From an uncultured Alistipes sp. (GTDB lineage: Bacteria; Bacteroidota; Bacteroidia; Bacteroidales; Rikenellaceae): a stretch of DNA of 64,000 nucleotides. Shown here in pieces: positions 26,481 to 35,694 of this stretch. The notes beneath the pieces are model-generated. The model was not told where the DNA came from. It ran no database searches and worked only from the letters and a program-made list of their open reading frames with translations. Each line of letters begins with the position of its first letter. Position 1 is the first letter of the stretch. The stretch spans positions 1-64,000 of the forward strand of contig CANREN010000005.1 in assembly GCA_947629705.1 (NCBI GenBank), read 5' to 3'. A program made the translations under genes and the position numbers.

Positions 26481-27581
26481 ATGAAAACTACTGTATTTAC
26501 CGCGCATCACATCGCTGCCGGTGCCAAGATGGCCGAATTCGCCGGTTACAACATGCCGATCGAGTTCACGGGAATCAACGACGAACATTTGACCGTGCGC
26601 AACGGCGCCGGCGTGTTCGATGTCAGCCACATGGGCGAAATCTGGGTCAAGGGCCCGAAAGCGCTCGCGCTGCTGCAGCACATTACGTCGAACGACGTCG
26701 CGAAACTCTACGACGGCAAGGTGCAGTACTCCTGTATGCCCAACGGCCGCGGCGGCATCGTCGACGACATTCTCGTCTATCGGATCGATGCCGAGACCTA
26801 CATGCTTTGTGTCAATGCCGCCAATATCGACAAGGACTGGGCGCATATCTGTGCCGAGGGCAAGGCGTTCGGAATGGAGGCGGGCCACGGCAGGGAGCTC
26901 TACAATGCGTCGGATGAAATCTGCCAGTTAGCCGTGCAGGGGCCTTCGGCCATGAAGATCGTGCAGAAAATGTGCGCCGAACCGGTCGGGCAGATGGAGT
27001 ACTACACCTTCCGCAAGATGACGGTGGCCGGATGCAGCGCCATCCTTTCGATTACGGGCTACACCGGTGCGGGCGGCTGCGAGATCTACGTGGCCAACGA
27101 AGAGGGCGAAAAACTTTGGAACGCGCTCTGGGAGGCCGGCGCGGAGTACGGTTTGAAGAATATCGGGCTGGGGGCCCGCGACACGCTTCGGCTCGAAAAG
27201 GGATTCTGCCTCTACGGCAACGATATCGACGACACCACTTCGCCCCTCGAAGCGGGGTTGGGCTGGATCACGAAGTTCGCCGACGGCAAGGATTTTATCG
27301 ACCGGGCCGTTTTAGAGAGGCAGAAAGCCGAAGGCGTGAGCCGCAAATTGGTCGGTTTCAAGATGATCGACCGCGGGATTCCGCGCCACGGTTACGTATT
27401 GGCGACGCCCGAGGGCAAGGAGATGGGGCACGTTACTTCGGGAACGATGTCGCCGTGTCTGAAAGTCGGCATCGGCATGGGCTACGTCGCTGCGGAGTAC
27501 GCGAAGCCGGGCAGCGTGATTGCGGTCGTCATTCGCGACCGGCTGTTGCGGGCCGAGGTGGTCAGGGTGCCGTTCGTGTAA
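26481..27581 (+). CDS. gcvT: Aminomethyltransferase (glycine cleavage T protein)
   Basis: Transfers the methylene from the lipoyl-bound aminomethyl group of GcvH to tetrahydrofolate, releasing ammonia. The 366-residue protein starts at the ATG at 26481 ([17 protein letters not shown]). Family motifs: [14 protein letters not shown] (catalytic Asp region), [47 protein letters not shown], and [20 protein letters not shown]. No gcvH or gcvP gene is next to it. Confidence 0.96.
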   Translation: MKTTVFTAHHIAAGAKMAEFAGYNMPIEFTGINDEHLTVRNGAGVFDVSHMGEIWVKGPKALALLQHITSNDVAKLYDGKVQYSCMPNGRGGIVDDILVYRIDAETYMLCVNAANIDKDWAHICAEGKAFGMEAGHGRELYNASDEICQLAVQGPSAMKIVQKMCAEPVGQMEYYTFRKMTVAGCSAILSITGYTGAGGCEIYVANEEGEKLWNALWEAGAEYGLKNIGLGARDTLRLEKGFCLYGNDIDDTTSPLEAGLGWITKFADGKDFIDRAVLERQKAEGVSRKLVGFKMIDRGIPRHGYVLATPEGKEMGHVTSGTMSPCLKVGIGMGYVAAEYAKPGSVIAVVIRDRLLRAEVVRVPFV

Positions 27582-27622
27582 TCGGTGGAGCCGCCTGAAT
27601 GCGATATTCGGATAGAAATAAG

Positions 27623-27811
27623 ATGAAAAAGGCGATTTCGTTCGTGCTCGCTTTGGTGCTGGTTGCCCTCTTTTGTGCGGGAGTGTTGCTGCTTACGGGG
27701 CGTTGCACGTATGGCGAGGCACTCATGGGCGGTTTTTGCGGTGCGATTGGCGGTGCACTCGGTCCAATAGCGTTCGCGTGGTTCGAAAAATTATTGCGCA
27801 AAAAGTATTGA
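27623..27811 (+). CDS. Small two-helix membrane protein
   Basis: A 62-residue protein beginning MKKAISFVLALVLVALFCAG: one hydrophobic helix, a short polar loop (TGRCTYGEA), a Gly/Ala-rich second helix and a basic end (FEKLLRKKY). An ATG 24 bp earlier is possible. Located 41 bp after gcvT and directly before a strong terminator, which supports it being a real last gene of the unit. No function can be read. Confidence 0.55.
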   Translation: MKKAISFVLALVLVALFCAGVLLLTGRCTYGEALMGGFCGAIGGALGPIAFAWFEKLLRKKY

Positions 27812-27834
27812 GCGGTTCTTCGGTTTCGTGCAAA

Positions 27835-27879
27835 ACGAAAAAAAGGAGGGACGTTCCGGAACGTCCCTCCTTTTTTCGT
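27835..27879. terminator. Bidirectional terminator
   Basis: Perfect palindrome with arms AAAAGGAGGGACGTTCC and GGAACGTCCCTCCTTTT and flanking A/T runs, between the gcvT unit and convergent deoC. Confidence 0.95.
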
Positions 27880-27886
27880 AGAACCC

Positions 27887-28768
27887 TTATCGATAATACT
27901 TCACCGGATGGCCTTCGATGGCGGTCAGCAGATTGTTCGCTGCCGAGGAGGCTCCGATGCGGAACAAATCGGGGGTCAGCCACTCCCTGCCGAGCGTCTC
28001 CTCGACGATCGTATAGTAGAGTGCCGCATCTTCGGGCGTACGCACGCCGCCGGCCGCCTTGAAGCCGACTTTGTGTCCGGTCTTTTCGTGATAGTCGCGA
28101 ATCGCCTGGCATATAACCAAGGCCGCCTCGGGCGTTGCCGCCACGTCGATTTTGCCCGTCGAGGTCTTCACGAAATCGGCCCCCGCGAAGATCGAAAGCA
28201 GCGAGGCCTTGCGAATCAATTCCGGCGTTTTCAGCGCACCCGATTCGATGATGACTTTCAGCACGATGTCCTTGTCCATCTCCGAGCGGATCACCTCCAC
28301 TTCGTTGGCCGCTTCGTCGTACTCGCCCGTCAGCATCCGACCGACGTTCAGCACGATGTCCACTTCGTCGACTCCGTTCTCCACAGCCATGGCCACTTCC
28401 AACGCCTTGACTTCCAAATAGGTCTGCGAGGCTGGGAATCCGCCTGCGACCGAGGTTATGCGCATCGGCGTTCCGTCGACGGCCACGCCGACGGTCTCGA
28501 CGAACGCCGGATAGACGCAGATGGATGCGACATTGGGGATATGGGGGTACAACTCGTAAAAAGCCGCCGTTTTTCGGGCGAACTCTGTAACGGAGGTTAC
28601 GGAATCATTGCACGAAAGGGTCGTGAGATCGATGGTCGAGTAACAGAACTTGTACACCTCCGCATTTCGGTTGCGGAGGGCAGCTTCGCGGATGCGGGCG
28701 ACTTCGGCATCCACTTGTTCCGCGCTCCATGCCGGAGCGTATTCGTTAAGTCGGTTGGCGTATTCCAT
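27887..28768 (-). CDS. deoC: Deoxyribose-phosphate aldolase
   Basis: Class I aldolase splitting 2-deoxyribose-5-phosphate to acetaldehyde and glyceraldehyde-3-phosphate in deoxynucleoside catabolism. At 293 residues it is the longer form. Motifs: SVTSVTEFARK, VDIVLNVGRML, VLKVIIESGAL, and the Schiff-base lysine in ADFVKTSTGK, then VGFKAAGGVRT with the second active-site lysine. The start is preceded directly by TACCAGTTAATAAAAAT, a leader motif shared with ygiQ and cinA. Confidence 0.95.
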   Translation of the reverse strand: MEYANRLNEYAPAWSAEQVDAEVARIREAALRNRNAEVYKFCYSTIDLTTLSCNDSVTSVTEFARKTAAFYELYPHIPNVASICVYPAFVETVGVAVDGTPMRITSVAGGFPASQTYLEVKALEVAMAVENGVDEVDIVLNVGRMLTGEYDEAANEVEVIRSEMDKDIVLKVIIESGALKTPELIRKASLLSIFAGADFVKTSTGKIDVAATPEAALVICQAIRDYHEKTGHKVGFKAAGGVRTPEDAALYYTIVEETLGREWLTPDLFRIGASSAANNLLTAIEGHPVKYYR

Positions 28769-28770
28769 AT

Positions 28771-28858
28771 TTTTATTAACTGGTACGGCGAGGACGGGTG
28801 ATAAGGTTCCGTCTCGATTCCGTGCTGGTTCCCTCCTTTTATTAACCGGTGCGGCGAG
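28771..28858 (-). repeat. Direct repeat in the deoC leader
   Basis: Two 22-bp copies (28771-28792 and 28837-28858, 20 of 22 identical), minus-strand core CGCCGYACCRGTTAATAAAA, 66 bp apart. The proximal copy abuts the deoC start codon. Confidence 0.75.
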
Positions 28859-28937
28859 CCCTTTTTTTTTGCAGATTGTTAAATCGTTTGCCGATTCGGA
28901 CGTTCATGCCGAACGACACTGGAAACAATCCACAAAA

Positions 28938-28945
28938 CAAATATA
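28938..28945 (-). promoter_or_regulatory. Possible -7 box of deoC
   Basis: Minus-strand TATATTTG, giving a leader of about 165 nt that contains both copies of the direct repeat. Confidence 0.45.
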
Positions 28946-28993
28946 GAAAAATTATTCGGTTCCTCCGCTTTTTCGAGCCGGATATTTTTTATG

Positions 28994-29027
28994 CAAAAAA
29001 GAAGCCCGAACGAACCGTCCGGGCTTC
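28994..29027 (-). terminator. Intrinsic terminator of the OmpA/TPR lipoprotein gene
   Basis: Minus-strand arms GAAGCCCG and CGGGCTTC followed by TTTTTT, 39 bp after the stop codon. Confidence 0.88.
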
Positions 29028-29065
29028 CGATCATCGGGGCAAACTCCCGATGAAGCATGCTGATT

Positions 29066-30796
29066 TTAGTGAATCATTTTCAGATTGGCATCCTTGGCGG
29101 CTTTCTGTGCCAGCGCCGGATTCTTCGAGATCGCGCTCTTCAGCTCTGCATTGGCCGTCGACTGGTCGCCTTCGCGGGTCGCGATGATGGCACGCAGATA
29201 ATCGGCTTCGGCCGACTTGTCCTTGGCGATGGCTTTCTTGGCCGTTGCGAGGTCGTTATTCATTACGGCGGCGATTGCCTGGTTGTAACCGGTCAGCGTG
29301 CTTTCAGCCGCCTTGTAGTCGCCCGTTGCGGCAGCCATAGCGGCTTTGGCCTCGGCATCGGCAGCGGCAGCATATTTCTTGGCTTCGTTGGTGTTGCCGT
29401 TAGCCAAATTGGACAGCAGGAGGTTCTTGTTGAGCTCTTTCGAGGAATCCAACTTGGCAGCCTTGGCGAACGAATCCAATGCAGCGGCTTTGTCGCCGGC
29501 TTTCGTTTGGGCGATACCGAGGTTGTTCCATACGCGAGCGTCGTTGTACTTTTTCGAAGCTGCGGTCAGAATGGCAGCCTGTTCGTCTGCGCCATTGGCC
29601 AGCGTTTCGGCGGCATAGAGGTATTCCTCGACGGAGAGTGCGTCGCCGTTGCGGAAAGCGGCCATGATTTCGGCATCGGTCTTACCTTCGATGTCGGTGC
29701 TGTTGACGATCTGTGCACGACGCAGCTCGGGCAGAATCTCGCTCTTCAGCTCATTGAATACGGCAGCCATGTTCTTGATCTCGCTTTCGCGCTGTGTCGA
29801 CGAGCTGTAGAGACTCAATACCTGAAGAATCAGGTTCTTGTCCTTGATATTCGATTTCTCCACCAACTCTTTGAAGCCTTCCCAGTCTTCGCCGTAAGCG
29901 GCAGCGTCGATATCGAGGCCCGAATCTTTCAGCAGTTTGGCTACGACCTTCTTACCGGACTTGCTGCGGGCTTCCGACAGTTTGTCGTTGAATTTCTCGG
30001 GGCCATCGGGCGAAGCATAACCCTTGACAGCGATATTCTGCGTTGCGCGGTCGTTGTTGAGTTTCTGATCGACGTCGGCTTTGAACGCATCGAGGTTGGC
30101 CTTGCTCTCGTTCTTTTTCGTTACGGTCGATGAGTTGATGGCATAGAGCAGATCGGTTTTGTTCACCACGGTGGTAACTTTCTTGTAGTTGTTGGCCATC
30201 GGCTCCATGATTGCGCCGTACTGGATGTCTTTCTGAAGCGTGTTCAGGCCGTAGGCGATCGTCAGACCGAACTCTTTGGCGATAGCGGCTTTGGCAGCCT
30301 CGTCATTGCCGGCGAGGATGGCAGCTTGTTCTTTCGTCGGAAGCGCGCCGGTGTTCAGATTGACGAGCGTCAGCTCCTTGCAGGCGCCTTTCGGGCACTG
30401 GATTTCGGCACGTACCTGCAGCTCGCACTGATCCATGCGCGGGTCATAGGGGAATTCGACGTGCTGGGTGAAGTTGCCGCCGTTGTAGCTGTCGACTACG
30501 GTGTAGTTTTCCTTCACCTTCGAACCCTGATAGAATTTGGGCGTACCGGCCACTTCGCCGCCTTCGAATACGATGACGGGCGTTACCTTTACGATCGCTT
30601 TCTTGTGGAAGTATTCGGTGGGGATGCTGACATTGATGTCGGCAGCCACGATCCCGTTGTTGAGAGCCAAGACTTTGGGATTGACGGTTACTTTGACCTC
30701 TTCCCGATTCAGGGCCATCTGCTTGAAGCAGTTGCAACTCGACAGAGCGAGTGCGGCAATTGCGAGCGCGAGGCTCAACCTGATTACCTTTTTCAT
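29066..30796 (-). CDS. OmpA-like/TPR lipoprotein
   Basis: A 576-residue outer-membrane-type lipoprotein. I start at the ATG at 30796 because MKKVIRLSLALAIAALALSSC is a lipoprotein signal with Cys21; upstream in-frame codons cross the promoter. Residues about 30-200 form a beta-rich domain, about 235-300 resemble the peptidoglycan-associating OmpA core (VKGYASPDGPEKFNDKLSEAR), and the Ala/Lys-rich C-terminus (about 360-576) has TPR-like helices (ARVWNNLGIAQTKAGDKAAA). This domain order is common in Bacteroidales surface lipoproteins. Codon and residue usage suggests high expression. Own promoter and terminator: monocistronic. Confidence 0.85.
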   Translation of the reverse strand: MKKVIRLSLALAIAALALSSCNCFKQMALNREEVKVTVNPKVLALNNGIVAADINVSIPTEYFHKKAIVKVTPVIVFEGGEVAGTPKFYQGSKVKENYTVVDSYNGGNFTQHVEFPYDPRMDQCELQVRAEIQCPKGACKELTLVNLNTGALPTKEQAAILAGNDEAAKAAIAKEFGLTIAYGLNTLQKDIQYGAIMEPMANNYKKVTTVVNKTDLLYAINSSTVTKKNESKANLDAFKADVDQKLNNDRATQNIAVKGYASPDGPEKFNDKLSEARSKSGKKVVAKLLKDSGLDIDAAAYGEDWEGFKELVEKSNIKDKNLILQVLSLYSSSTQRESEIKNMAAVFNELKSEILPELRRAQIVNSTDIEGKTDAEIMAAFRNGDALSVEEYLYAAETLANGADEQAAILTAASKKYNDARVWNNLGIAQTKAGDKAAALDSFAKAAKLDSSKELNKNLLLSNLANGNTNEAKKYAAAADAEAKAAMAAATGDYKAAESTLTGYNQAIAAVMNNDLATAKKAIAKDKSAEADYLRAIIATREGDQSTANAELKSAISKNPALAQKAAKDANLKMIH

Positions 30797-30877
30797 AATG
30801 AGTTGTTTGTTTATTGTTTTGGTTTCTGTTTTTCGTCTCGTTCGGAAGCATTTGTTCCGAAATGCTTTCACACGACG

Positions 30878-30885
30878 CAAATATA
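30878..30885 (-). promoter_or_regulatory. -7 box of the lipoprotein gene
   Basis: Minus-strand TATATTTG, about 80 bp before the start, giving an A/T-rich leader. Confidence 0.55.
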
Positions 30886-30911
30886 AAAAATAAAATTCAA
30901 AAATGCAACAA

Positions 30912-30949
30912 CCGAAGATAAACGGCCGTTTTTTGTCGTTTATCTTCGG
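30912..30949 (-). terminator. Stem-loop after pnp
   Basis: 13-bp perfect stem (CCGAAGATAAACG with CGTTTATCTTCGG) 18 bp after the pnp stop. The following T-run is weak on the minus strand, so it may stabilise the transcript end as much as terminate it. Confidence 0.65.
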
Positions 30950-30967
30950 AATGTCGGGCGTTGCGGA

Positions 30968-33214
30968 TTATTCGTTTTCGTGGCTGTGATCGTGATCACG
31001 GTTTGCGCGGCGCTCGTGTAAATCGCGGCGTTCGCCCCGTTCGGGACGCGGGCGGCGTTCCCGTTCCACGTAGCCTTCCGGCTTGGGCAGCAGCGCTTTG
31101 TGCGACAGCTTGAGTTTGCCCGTCTTGGGGTCGATGCCGATCAGCTTGACGTCGATCTCGTCGCCCTCTTTCAGCCCGGTGTCCTCCATCGTTTCGAAGC
31201 GTTTGTAGTCGATCTCCGAGATATGGAGCAGCGCATCCTTGCCCGGCATGATTTCGACGAACGCACCGAATGCCACGATCGAACGGATCGTACCGTGGTA
31301 GGTTTCGCCCACCTCCGGAACGGCCACGATGGCTTTGATGCGGGCCAGGGCTCCGTCGAGCGCCTCCTTGTCCACGCCGAAGATGTCGACGATTCCCTTG
31401 TTGTCCACTTCGGTGATGGTGATGGTGGTGTTGGTGGTCTTTTGGATATCCTGAATGACCTTTCCGCCCGGGCCGATGACCGCACCGATGGCATCCTGCG
31501 GAATCGTGATCTGCACGATGCGCGGCACGCACGGCTTGTAGTCCGCACGCGGTTCTGCGATGCAGTCGGTCAGGATATCGAGGATGTGCAGACGTCCTTT
31601 GCGGGCTTGCTCCAGCGCGGCGGCCAGCACCTCGTAGGAGAGGCCGTCGACCTTGATATCCATCTGCGTGGCGGTGATGCCGTCTCGGGTACCCGTTACC
31701 TTGAAGTCCATATCTCCCAAGTGGTCTTCGTCGCCCAGAATATCCGACAGAACGGCCCACTTGCCGCTCTCCGAATCGGAAATCAACCCCATGGCGATGC
31801 CCGATACCGGTTTTTTCAGCTTGACACCGGCATCCATCAAGGCCAGCGTGCCGGCGCAGACGGTCGCCATCGACGACGAACCGTTCGATTCGAGAATGTC
31901 CGAAACCACGCGCACGGCGTAGGGATTCTCCTCGCCGACCGGCACCATCGGCTTCAAGGCGCGCCATGCCAGATGGCCGTGGCCGATTTCGCGACGGCTC
32001 AACCCGCGGGCGGCCTTCGCCTCGCCCGTCGAGAACGGCGGGAAGTTATAATGCAGTACGAATTGCTCGGTACCCTGTACCAGCACTTCGTCCTTGACCT
32101 TTTCGTCGAGTTTCGTGCCGAGCGTTACGGTCGACAGCGACTGCGTTTCGCCGCGGGTGAAGATGGCCGAACCGTGGGCGGCGGGCAGATAGTCCACTTC
32201 GCACCAGATGGGACGGATTTCGTCCGTGCGGCGGCCGTCGAGCCGCTTGCCCTCGTCGAGGATCATGCGGCGCATGGCCTTTTTCTGTACGTCGTCGTGG
32301 AAATACTTGTGGATGAGCGGCGCTTTTTCGACCAGCTCCTCTTCGGTGTAGCGCGACGCGAATTCGGCTTCGAGCGCTTCGAACTTCTCTTCGCGTTCGT
32401 GCTTCATCGTGCCGCTCGTCGCGATCGCATAGGCCTTGTCGTAGAGCTCCCGAATGATCGTCTGACGCAGCTCCTCGTCATTGACCTCGTGGCAATAGGT
32501 GCGTTTCACATCCTTGCCCAGCTCTTTCGACAGCTCGATCTGTACGGCGCAATGTCTCTTGATCTCTTCGTGGGCGAACTTGATGGCGCCGAGCATCACC
32601 TCCTCGGAAACCTCCTTCATTTCGCCTTCGACCATCAGAATGTTGTCGATGGTACCGCCGACCATGATGTCCAAATCGCATTCGGCCATCTCCGAGAAGC
32701 CCGGATTGATGGCGTACCGGCCGTTTTTGCGGACAACGCGCACCTCCGAGATCGGGCCGCCGAACGGAATGTCCGATACGGCCAGCGCAGCCGACGCAGC
32801 CAGACCGGCCAGCGCATCGGGCTGGATATCCTTGTCCGCCGAGATCAGGTTGACCGTAACGTAGACTTCGGCGTGGTAGTCCGACGGGAACAGCGGACGG
32901 AGCGCACGGTCGATCAGACGGGCCGTGAGGATTTCCGCATCGTTGGCTTTGCCCTCGCGTTTCATGAAACCGCCCGGATAACGGCCTGCGGCGGCGTATT
33001 TCTCCTTGTATTCGACCTGCAAGGGCATGAAGTCGGTGTCGGGTTTGGCGTCTTTGGCGGCCACTACGGTACCGAGCAGCATCGTGTCGCCCATCTTGAC
33101 GACTACCGCGCCGTCGGCCTGTTTGGCCAGTTTGCCCGTTTCGATCTCGATCTGGCGACCGTCGCCCAGCGTGATGATCTTGCGGACTGCATTGTACAGT
33201 TTCTTTTCTTCCAT
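30968..33214 (-). CDS. pnp: Polyribonucleotide nucleotidyltransferase (PNPase)
   Basis: Phosphorolytic 3'-5' exoribonuclease of mRNA turnover. The 748-residue protein has two RNase PH domains (about 15-145 and 320-545; [23 protein letters not shown] marks the second, cut: [17 protein letters not shown]), a KH domain ([14 protein letters not shown]) and an S1 domain ([21 protein letters not shown]). The tail is His/Asp/Glu/Arg-rich ([13 protein letters not shown]). It is preceded by rpsO, the conserved rpsO-pnp order, with a hairpin between them. Confidence 0.97.
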   Translation of the reverse strand: MEEKKLYNAVRKIITLGDGRQIEIETGKLAKQADGAVVVKMGDTMLLGTVVAAKDAKPDTDFMPLQVEYKEKYAAAGRYPGGFMKREGKANDAEILTARLIDRALRPLFPSDYHAEVYVTVNLISADKDIQPDALAGLAASAALAVSDIPFGGPISEVRVVRKNGRYAINPGFSEMAECDLDIMVGGTIDNILMVEGEMKEVSEEVMLGAIKFAHEEIKRHCAVQIELSKELGKDVKRTYCHEVNDEELRQTIIRELYDKAYAIATSGTMKHEREEKFEALEAEFASRYTEEELVEKAPLIHKYFHDDVQKKAMRRMILDEGKRLDGRRTDEIRPIWCEVDYLPAAHGSAIFTRGETQSLSTVTLGTKLDEKVKDEVLVQGTEQFVLHYNFPPFSTGEAKAARGLSRREIGHGHLAWRALKPMVPVGEENPYAVRVVSDILESNGSSSMATVCAGTLALMDAGVKLKKPVSGIAMGLISDSESGKWAVLSDILGDEDHLGDMDFKVTGTRDGITATQMDIKVDGLSYEVLAAALEQARKGRLHILDILTDCIAEPRADYKPCVPRIVQITIPQDAIGAVIGPGGKVIQDIQKTTNTTITITEVDNKGIVDIFGVDKEALDGALARIKAIVAVPEVGETYHGTIRSIVAFGAFVEIMPGKDALLHISEIDYKRFETMEDTGLKEGDEIDVKLIGIDPKTGKLKLSHKALLPKPEGYVERERRPRPERGERRDLHERRANRDHDHSHENE

Positions 33215-33286
33215 CGTTTTTATTACTATCCTAATAGTTGTAAATTCAAATTCGTTTTTGCCCCTTTCGGCCCGTAGCGATCAATG

Positions 33287-33327
33287 AAAAGGGCAACCCT
33301 TCCCAAAATTGTCGGGAAAAATTGCCC
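33287..33327 (-). terminator. rpsO-pnp intercistronic hairpin
   Basis: Minus strand: GGGCAA and TTGCCC outer arms, TCCC/GGGA inner arms, then TTTT. It may be a partial terminator or an RNase processing site like that used in E. coli pnp autoregulation. Confidence 0.6.
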
Positions 33328-33345
33328 TCGTCATCGCCTCGCGGA

Positions 33346-33618
33346 TTACTTGCGGAGGTTGAGCGTTTTGACGATCGCACGGTAGCGTTCGATGTCTACC
33401 TCCTTGAGATACTCCAGCAACTGGCGGCGCTTGCCGACCAGACGCAGCAGTGCGCGCTGGGTGCCGAAGTCGTGCCGGTTGTTTTTGAGGTGTTCAGTAA
33501 GGTGGTTGATACGGTACGAAAACAACGCGATCTGACTTTCGGGCGAACCCGTGTCGGTGTTAGACTTGCCGTACTGGCCGAAAAGCTCTTGCTTTTTCTC
33601 TGCTGTTAAATAAGCCAT
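33346..33618 (-). CDS. rpsO: 30S ribosomal protein S15
   Basis: A 90-residue primary 16S rRNA-binding protein. TGSPESQIALFSYRINHLTEHLKNNRHD (cut: SPESQIALFSYRINHLTEHL) and RRQLLEYLKEVDIERY are typical. The leader (33619-33691) has the box TACCTTTG at 33692-33699. Confidence 0.97.
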   Translation of the reverse strand: MAYLTAEKKQELFGQYGKSNTDTGSPESQIALFSYRINHLTEHLKNNRHDFGTQRALLRLVGKRRQLLEYLKEVDIERYRAIVKTLNLRK

Positions 33619-33691
33619 TTTATTAAAGGTTTAATAAAAGTTCCACTCTACGACGCATTCCCCTTACCGTGAATAACGCCAGAGCGTTGCG

Positions 33692-33699
33692 CAAAGGTA
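33692..33699 (-). promoter_or_regulatory. -7 box of rpsO-pnp
   Basis: Minus-strand TACCTTTG about 74 bp before the rpsO start. Confidence 0.6.
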
Positions 33700-33783
33700 C
33701 GAAATAATCCCGAATTCGGAAGCCGAAAATCGAAAATCTTCTATCTTTTCGATCGAAAAGATGAAAAACGGGGAAGAAAATCG

Positions 33784-33791
33784 TAAATTTG
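33784..33791 (+). promoter_or_regulatory. -7 box of apbE
   Basis: TAAATTTG, 20 bp before the apbE ATG; an SD-like GGAGGAAA lies between them. Confidence 0.55.
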
Positions 33792-33811
33792 CAGGCCGAT
33801 CGGAGGAAACG

Positions 33812-34828
33812 ATGCGTAAAGGAGGATATTTTTCGAGGATTCGGGCCGCCTGGATCGTCGCGTTCGTTGCGGCGGCTTGCGGCGAACGGCCGGCCTACAC
33901 GACGGTCGACGGCGTGATGCTCGGCACGACGCTCCACGTCGTCGCCGACGTGCGGAGCGTGTCGGCACAGGAGTTGCGCGCGCGGATTAGGAAGCTCGAT
34001 GCGGAAGCCAAGGCTTCGATGTCGATTTTCGATTCGACGTCGTTGTTGAGCCGGCTCAACCGCAACGAGACCGACCGCATCGACCGCCATATCGCTTACT
34101 GTCTGCACTTGGCCGACAGCATCGGCGCTTTGAGCGACGGCCGTTACGACGTTACCGTCAAGCCGTTGACCGAGGCGTTGGGATTCGCCGGAAAGGAGCG
34201 GGCAGCGGTTCCGAATCTCGATTCGCTGCTCGCTTTCGTCGGGCGCGGCAAGGTGCGCATCGAGCAGGATCGGCTCGTGAAGAGCGATCCGCGCGTGCAG
34301 TTGGATTTCAATTCCGTCGCCAAGGGGTATACGGTCGATCTGTTGGCCGCTTTGGTCGAGGCGGCGGGTGCGGAGAACTACATTGTCGACATTGGGGGCG
34401 AGCTGCGTTGCCGGGGCGTCAATCCGCACGGCGAGTCGTGGCGGGTCGGCGTCGAAACTCCGTTCGACGGCAATCAGTCCGACGGTGAGTTTCTCCAGCG
34501 GCGGCTGCGGATGCACGAGGGCGGATTGGCGACCTCGGGCAATTACCGCCGGTTCTATTTCGACGAACAGGGCAACAAGGTCGCCCATACGATCGACCCG
34601 CGGACGGGCCGGAGCGTGCTTTCGCGCCTGTTGTCGGTAACGGTCGCCGCACCGACCTGCGCCGAAGCGGACGCACTCGGCACCATGTTTTTGGCGATGG
34701 GGGCCGACGATGCGCTGGCCGCTGTGGAGCGGATGCCCGGAATCAAGGTCTATTTTATTTTGGCGGGAGCCGACGGCGGGTTCGAAGAGTTCGTCTCGCC
34801 GGAAATGCAAGCATCGATGATCGAATGA
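33812..34828 (+). CDS. apbE: FAD:protein FMN transferase (lipoprotein)
   Basis: Attaches FMN covalently to Thr/Ser of target proteins such as Rnf and Nqr subunits, in the periplasm. A 338-residue protein from the ATG at 33812, chosen because the preceding in-frame codons overlap the promoter. Residues 1-25 are a lipoprotein signal (IVAFVAAAC). Family motifs: DGVMLGTTLHV, ASMSIFDSTSLLSRLNR, LDFNSVAKGYTVDLL, YIVDIGGELRCRG and the metal-site region TAPTCAEADALGTMFL-like (seen VAAPTCAEADALGTMF). Its stop overlaps the lipid-kinase start. Confidence 0.94.
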   Translation: MRKGGYFSRIRAAWIVAFVAAACGERPAYTTVDGVMLGTTLHVVADVRSVSAQELRARIRKLDAEAKASMSIFDSTSLLSRLNRNETDRIDRHIAYCLHLADSIGALSDGRYDVTVKPLTEALGFAGKERAAVPNLDSLLAFVGRGKVRIEQDRLVKSDPRVQLDFNSVAKGYTVDLLAALVEAAGAENYIVDIGGELRCRGVNPHGESWRVGVETPFDGNQSDGEFLQRRLRMHEGGLATSGNYRRFYFDEQGNKVAHTIDPRTGRSVLSRLLSVTVAAPTCAEADALGTMFLAMGADDALAAVERMPGIKVYFILAGADGGFEEFVSPEMQASMIE

Positions 34829-35688
34829 TGAAACGAGCCGTTTTTCTTTATAATACACGGTCGGGGCGCGGACGCATTGCCGACCGGAAGGAGGCGATCC
34901 GCTCTGTTTTTGCGGCGCACGGTTACGACCTCGAATTGCTGCCGATCGATTTTGATAAAAATCCGTTCGAAGGACGGGAACGGTTGGATTTGATGGTCGT
35001 CGCAGGGGGAGACGGCACGGTGAATTTTGTCGTCAACGCCATGCGGGCCGAGGGGTTGGACATTCCGTTGGGTGTCATCCCTGCCGGTACGGCCAACGAC
35101 TTCGCCGGTGCGCTCGGCATGTCGCACGATCCGATCGAGGCGGCGCAGCAGATCGCCGAAGGCCGCGAGGATCGGGTGGATTGCGGATGCGTGAACGGGC
35201 TTTTTTTCGTCAATATCTTCAGCTTCGGCCTCTTCACCACCACGTCGCAGCGCACGCCCGATGAACGCAAGCACCGGATCGGCAAATTGGCCTATCTGAT
35301 CGAGGGATCGAAAGAGTTGCGGACGATGCACGCCGTGCCGCTGCAGTTGGCCGTCGACGGCGAACCGTTCGGCTTCAATTCGTTGATGGTGTTGATTTTC
35401 AACGGCGAAACGGCCGGCGGATTCCGTTTGGCGCGGGGTTCGTCCGTGCGCGACGGATGGTTCGACTGTCTGTTGCTCGAAAAACGGAATTTCTTTCGGT
35501 CGGCCTGTTCCATGATTCGTTACTTGTTGGGTGGCAGCCCGAAGCACGTCCGCCATTTGCGGGCGCGGTGCATCGACATTTCGTCGCCGATCGACGAGCC
35601 GACCGATGTCGACGGCCAGCCCGGAGCGAAATTTCCTTTGCACATCGAGTGCTTGCAGGGGGCCTTGCGCATCCGCGTGCCGCAATAG
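34825..35688 (+). CDS. Diacylglycerol kinase-family lipid kinase
   Basis: A 287-residue soluble kinase of the DAGK catalytic/YegS type. Nucleotide-binding motifs VVAGGDGTVNFVVNA and IPAGTANDFAGALG are clear, and the C-terminal beta domain (FNGETAGGFRLARGSSVRDG) is complete. Substrate could be diacylglycerol, sphingoid base or undecaprenol-type lipid; Bacteroidales make sphingolipids, but sequence alone does not decide. Coupled to apbE by a 4-bp overlap. Confidence 0.88.
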   Translation: MMKRAVFLYNTRSGRGRIADRKEAIRSVFAAHGYDLELLPIDFDKNPFEGRERLDLMVVAGGDGTVNFVVNAMRAEGLDIPLGVIPAGTANDFAGALGMSHDPIEAAQQIAEGREDRVDCGCVNGLFFVNIFSFGLFTTTSQRTPDERKHRIGKLAYLIEGSKELRTMHAVPLQLAVDGEPFGFNSLMVLIFNGETAGGFRLARGSSVRDGWFDCLLLEKRNFFRSACSMIRYLLGGSPKHVRHLRARCIDISSPIDEPTDVDGQPGAKFPLHIECLQGALRIRVPQ

Positions 35689-35694
35689 CGATGC

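Noticed and set aside
31100..33277. 725-codon plus-strand frame opposite pnp
   Set aside because: Antisense shadow of pnp; no start context or domain.
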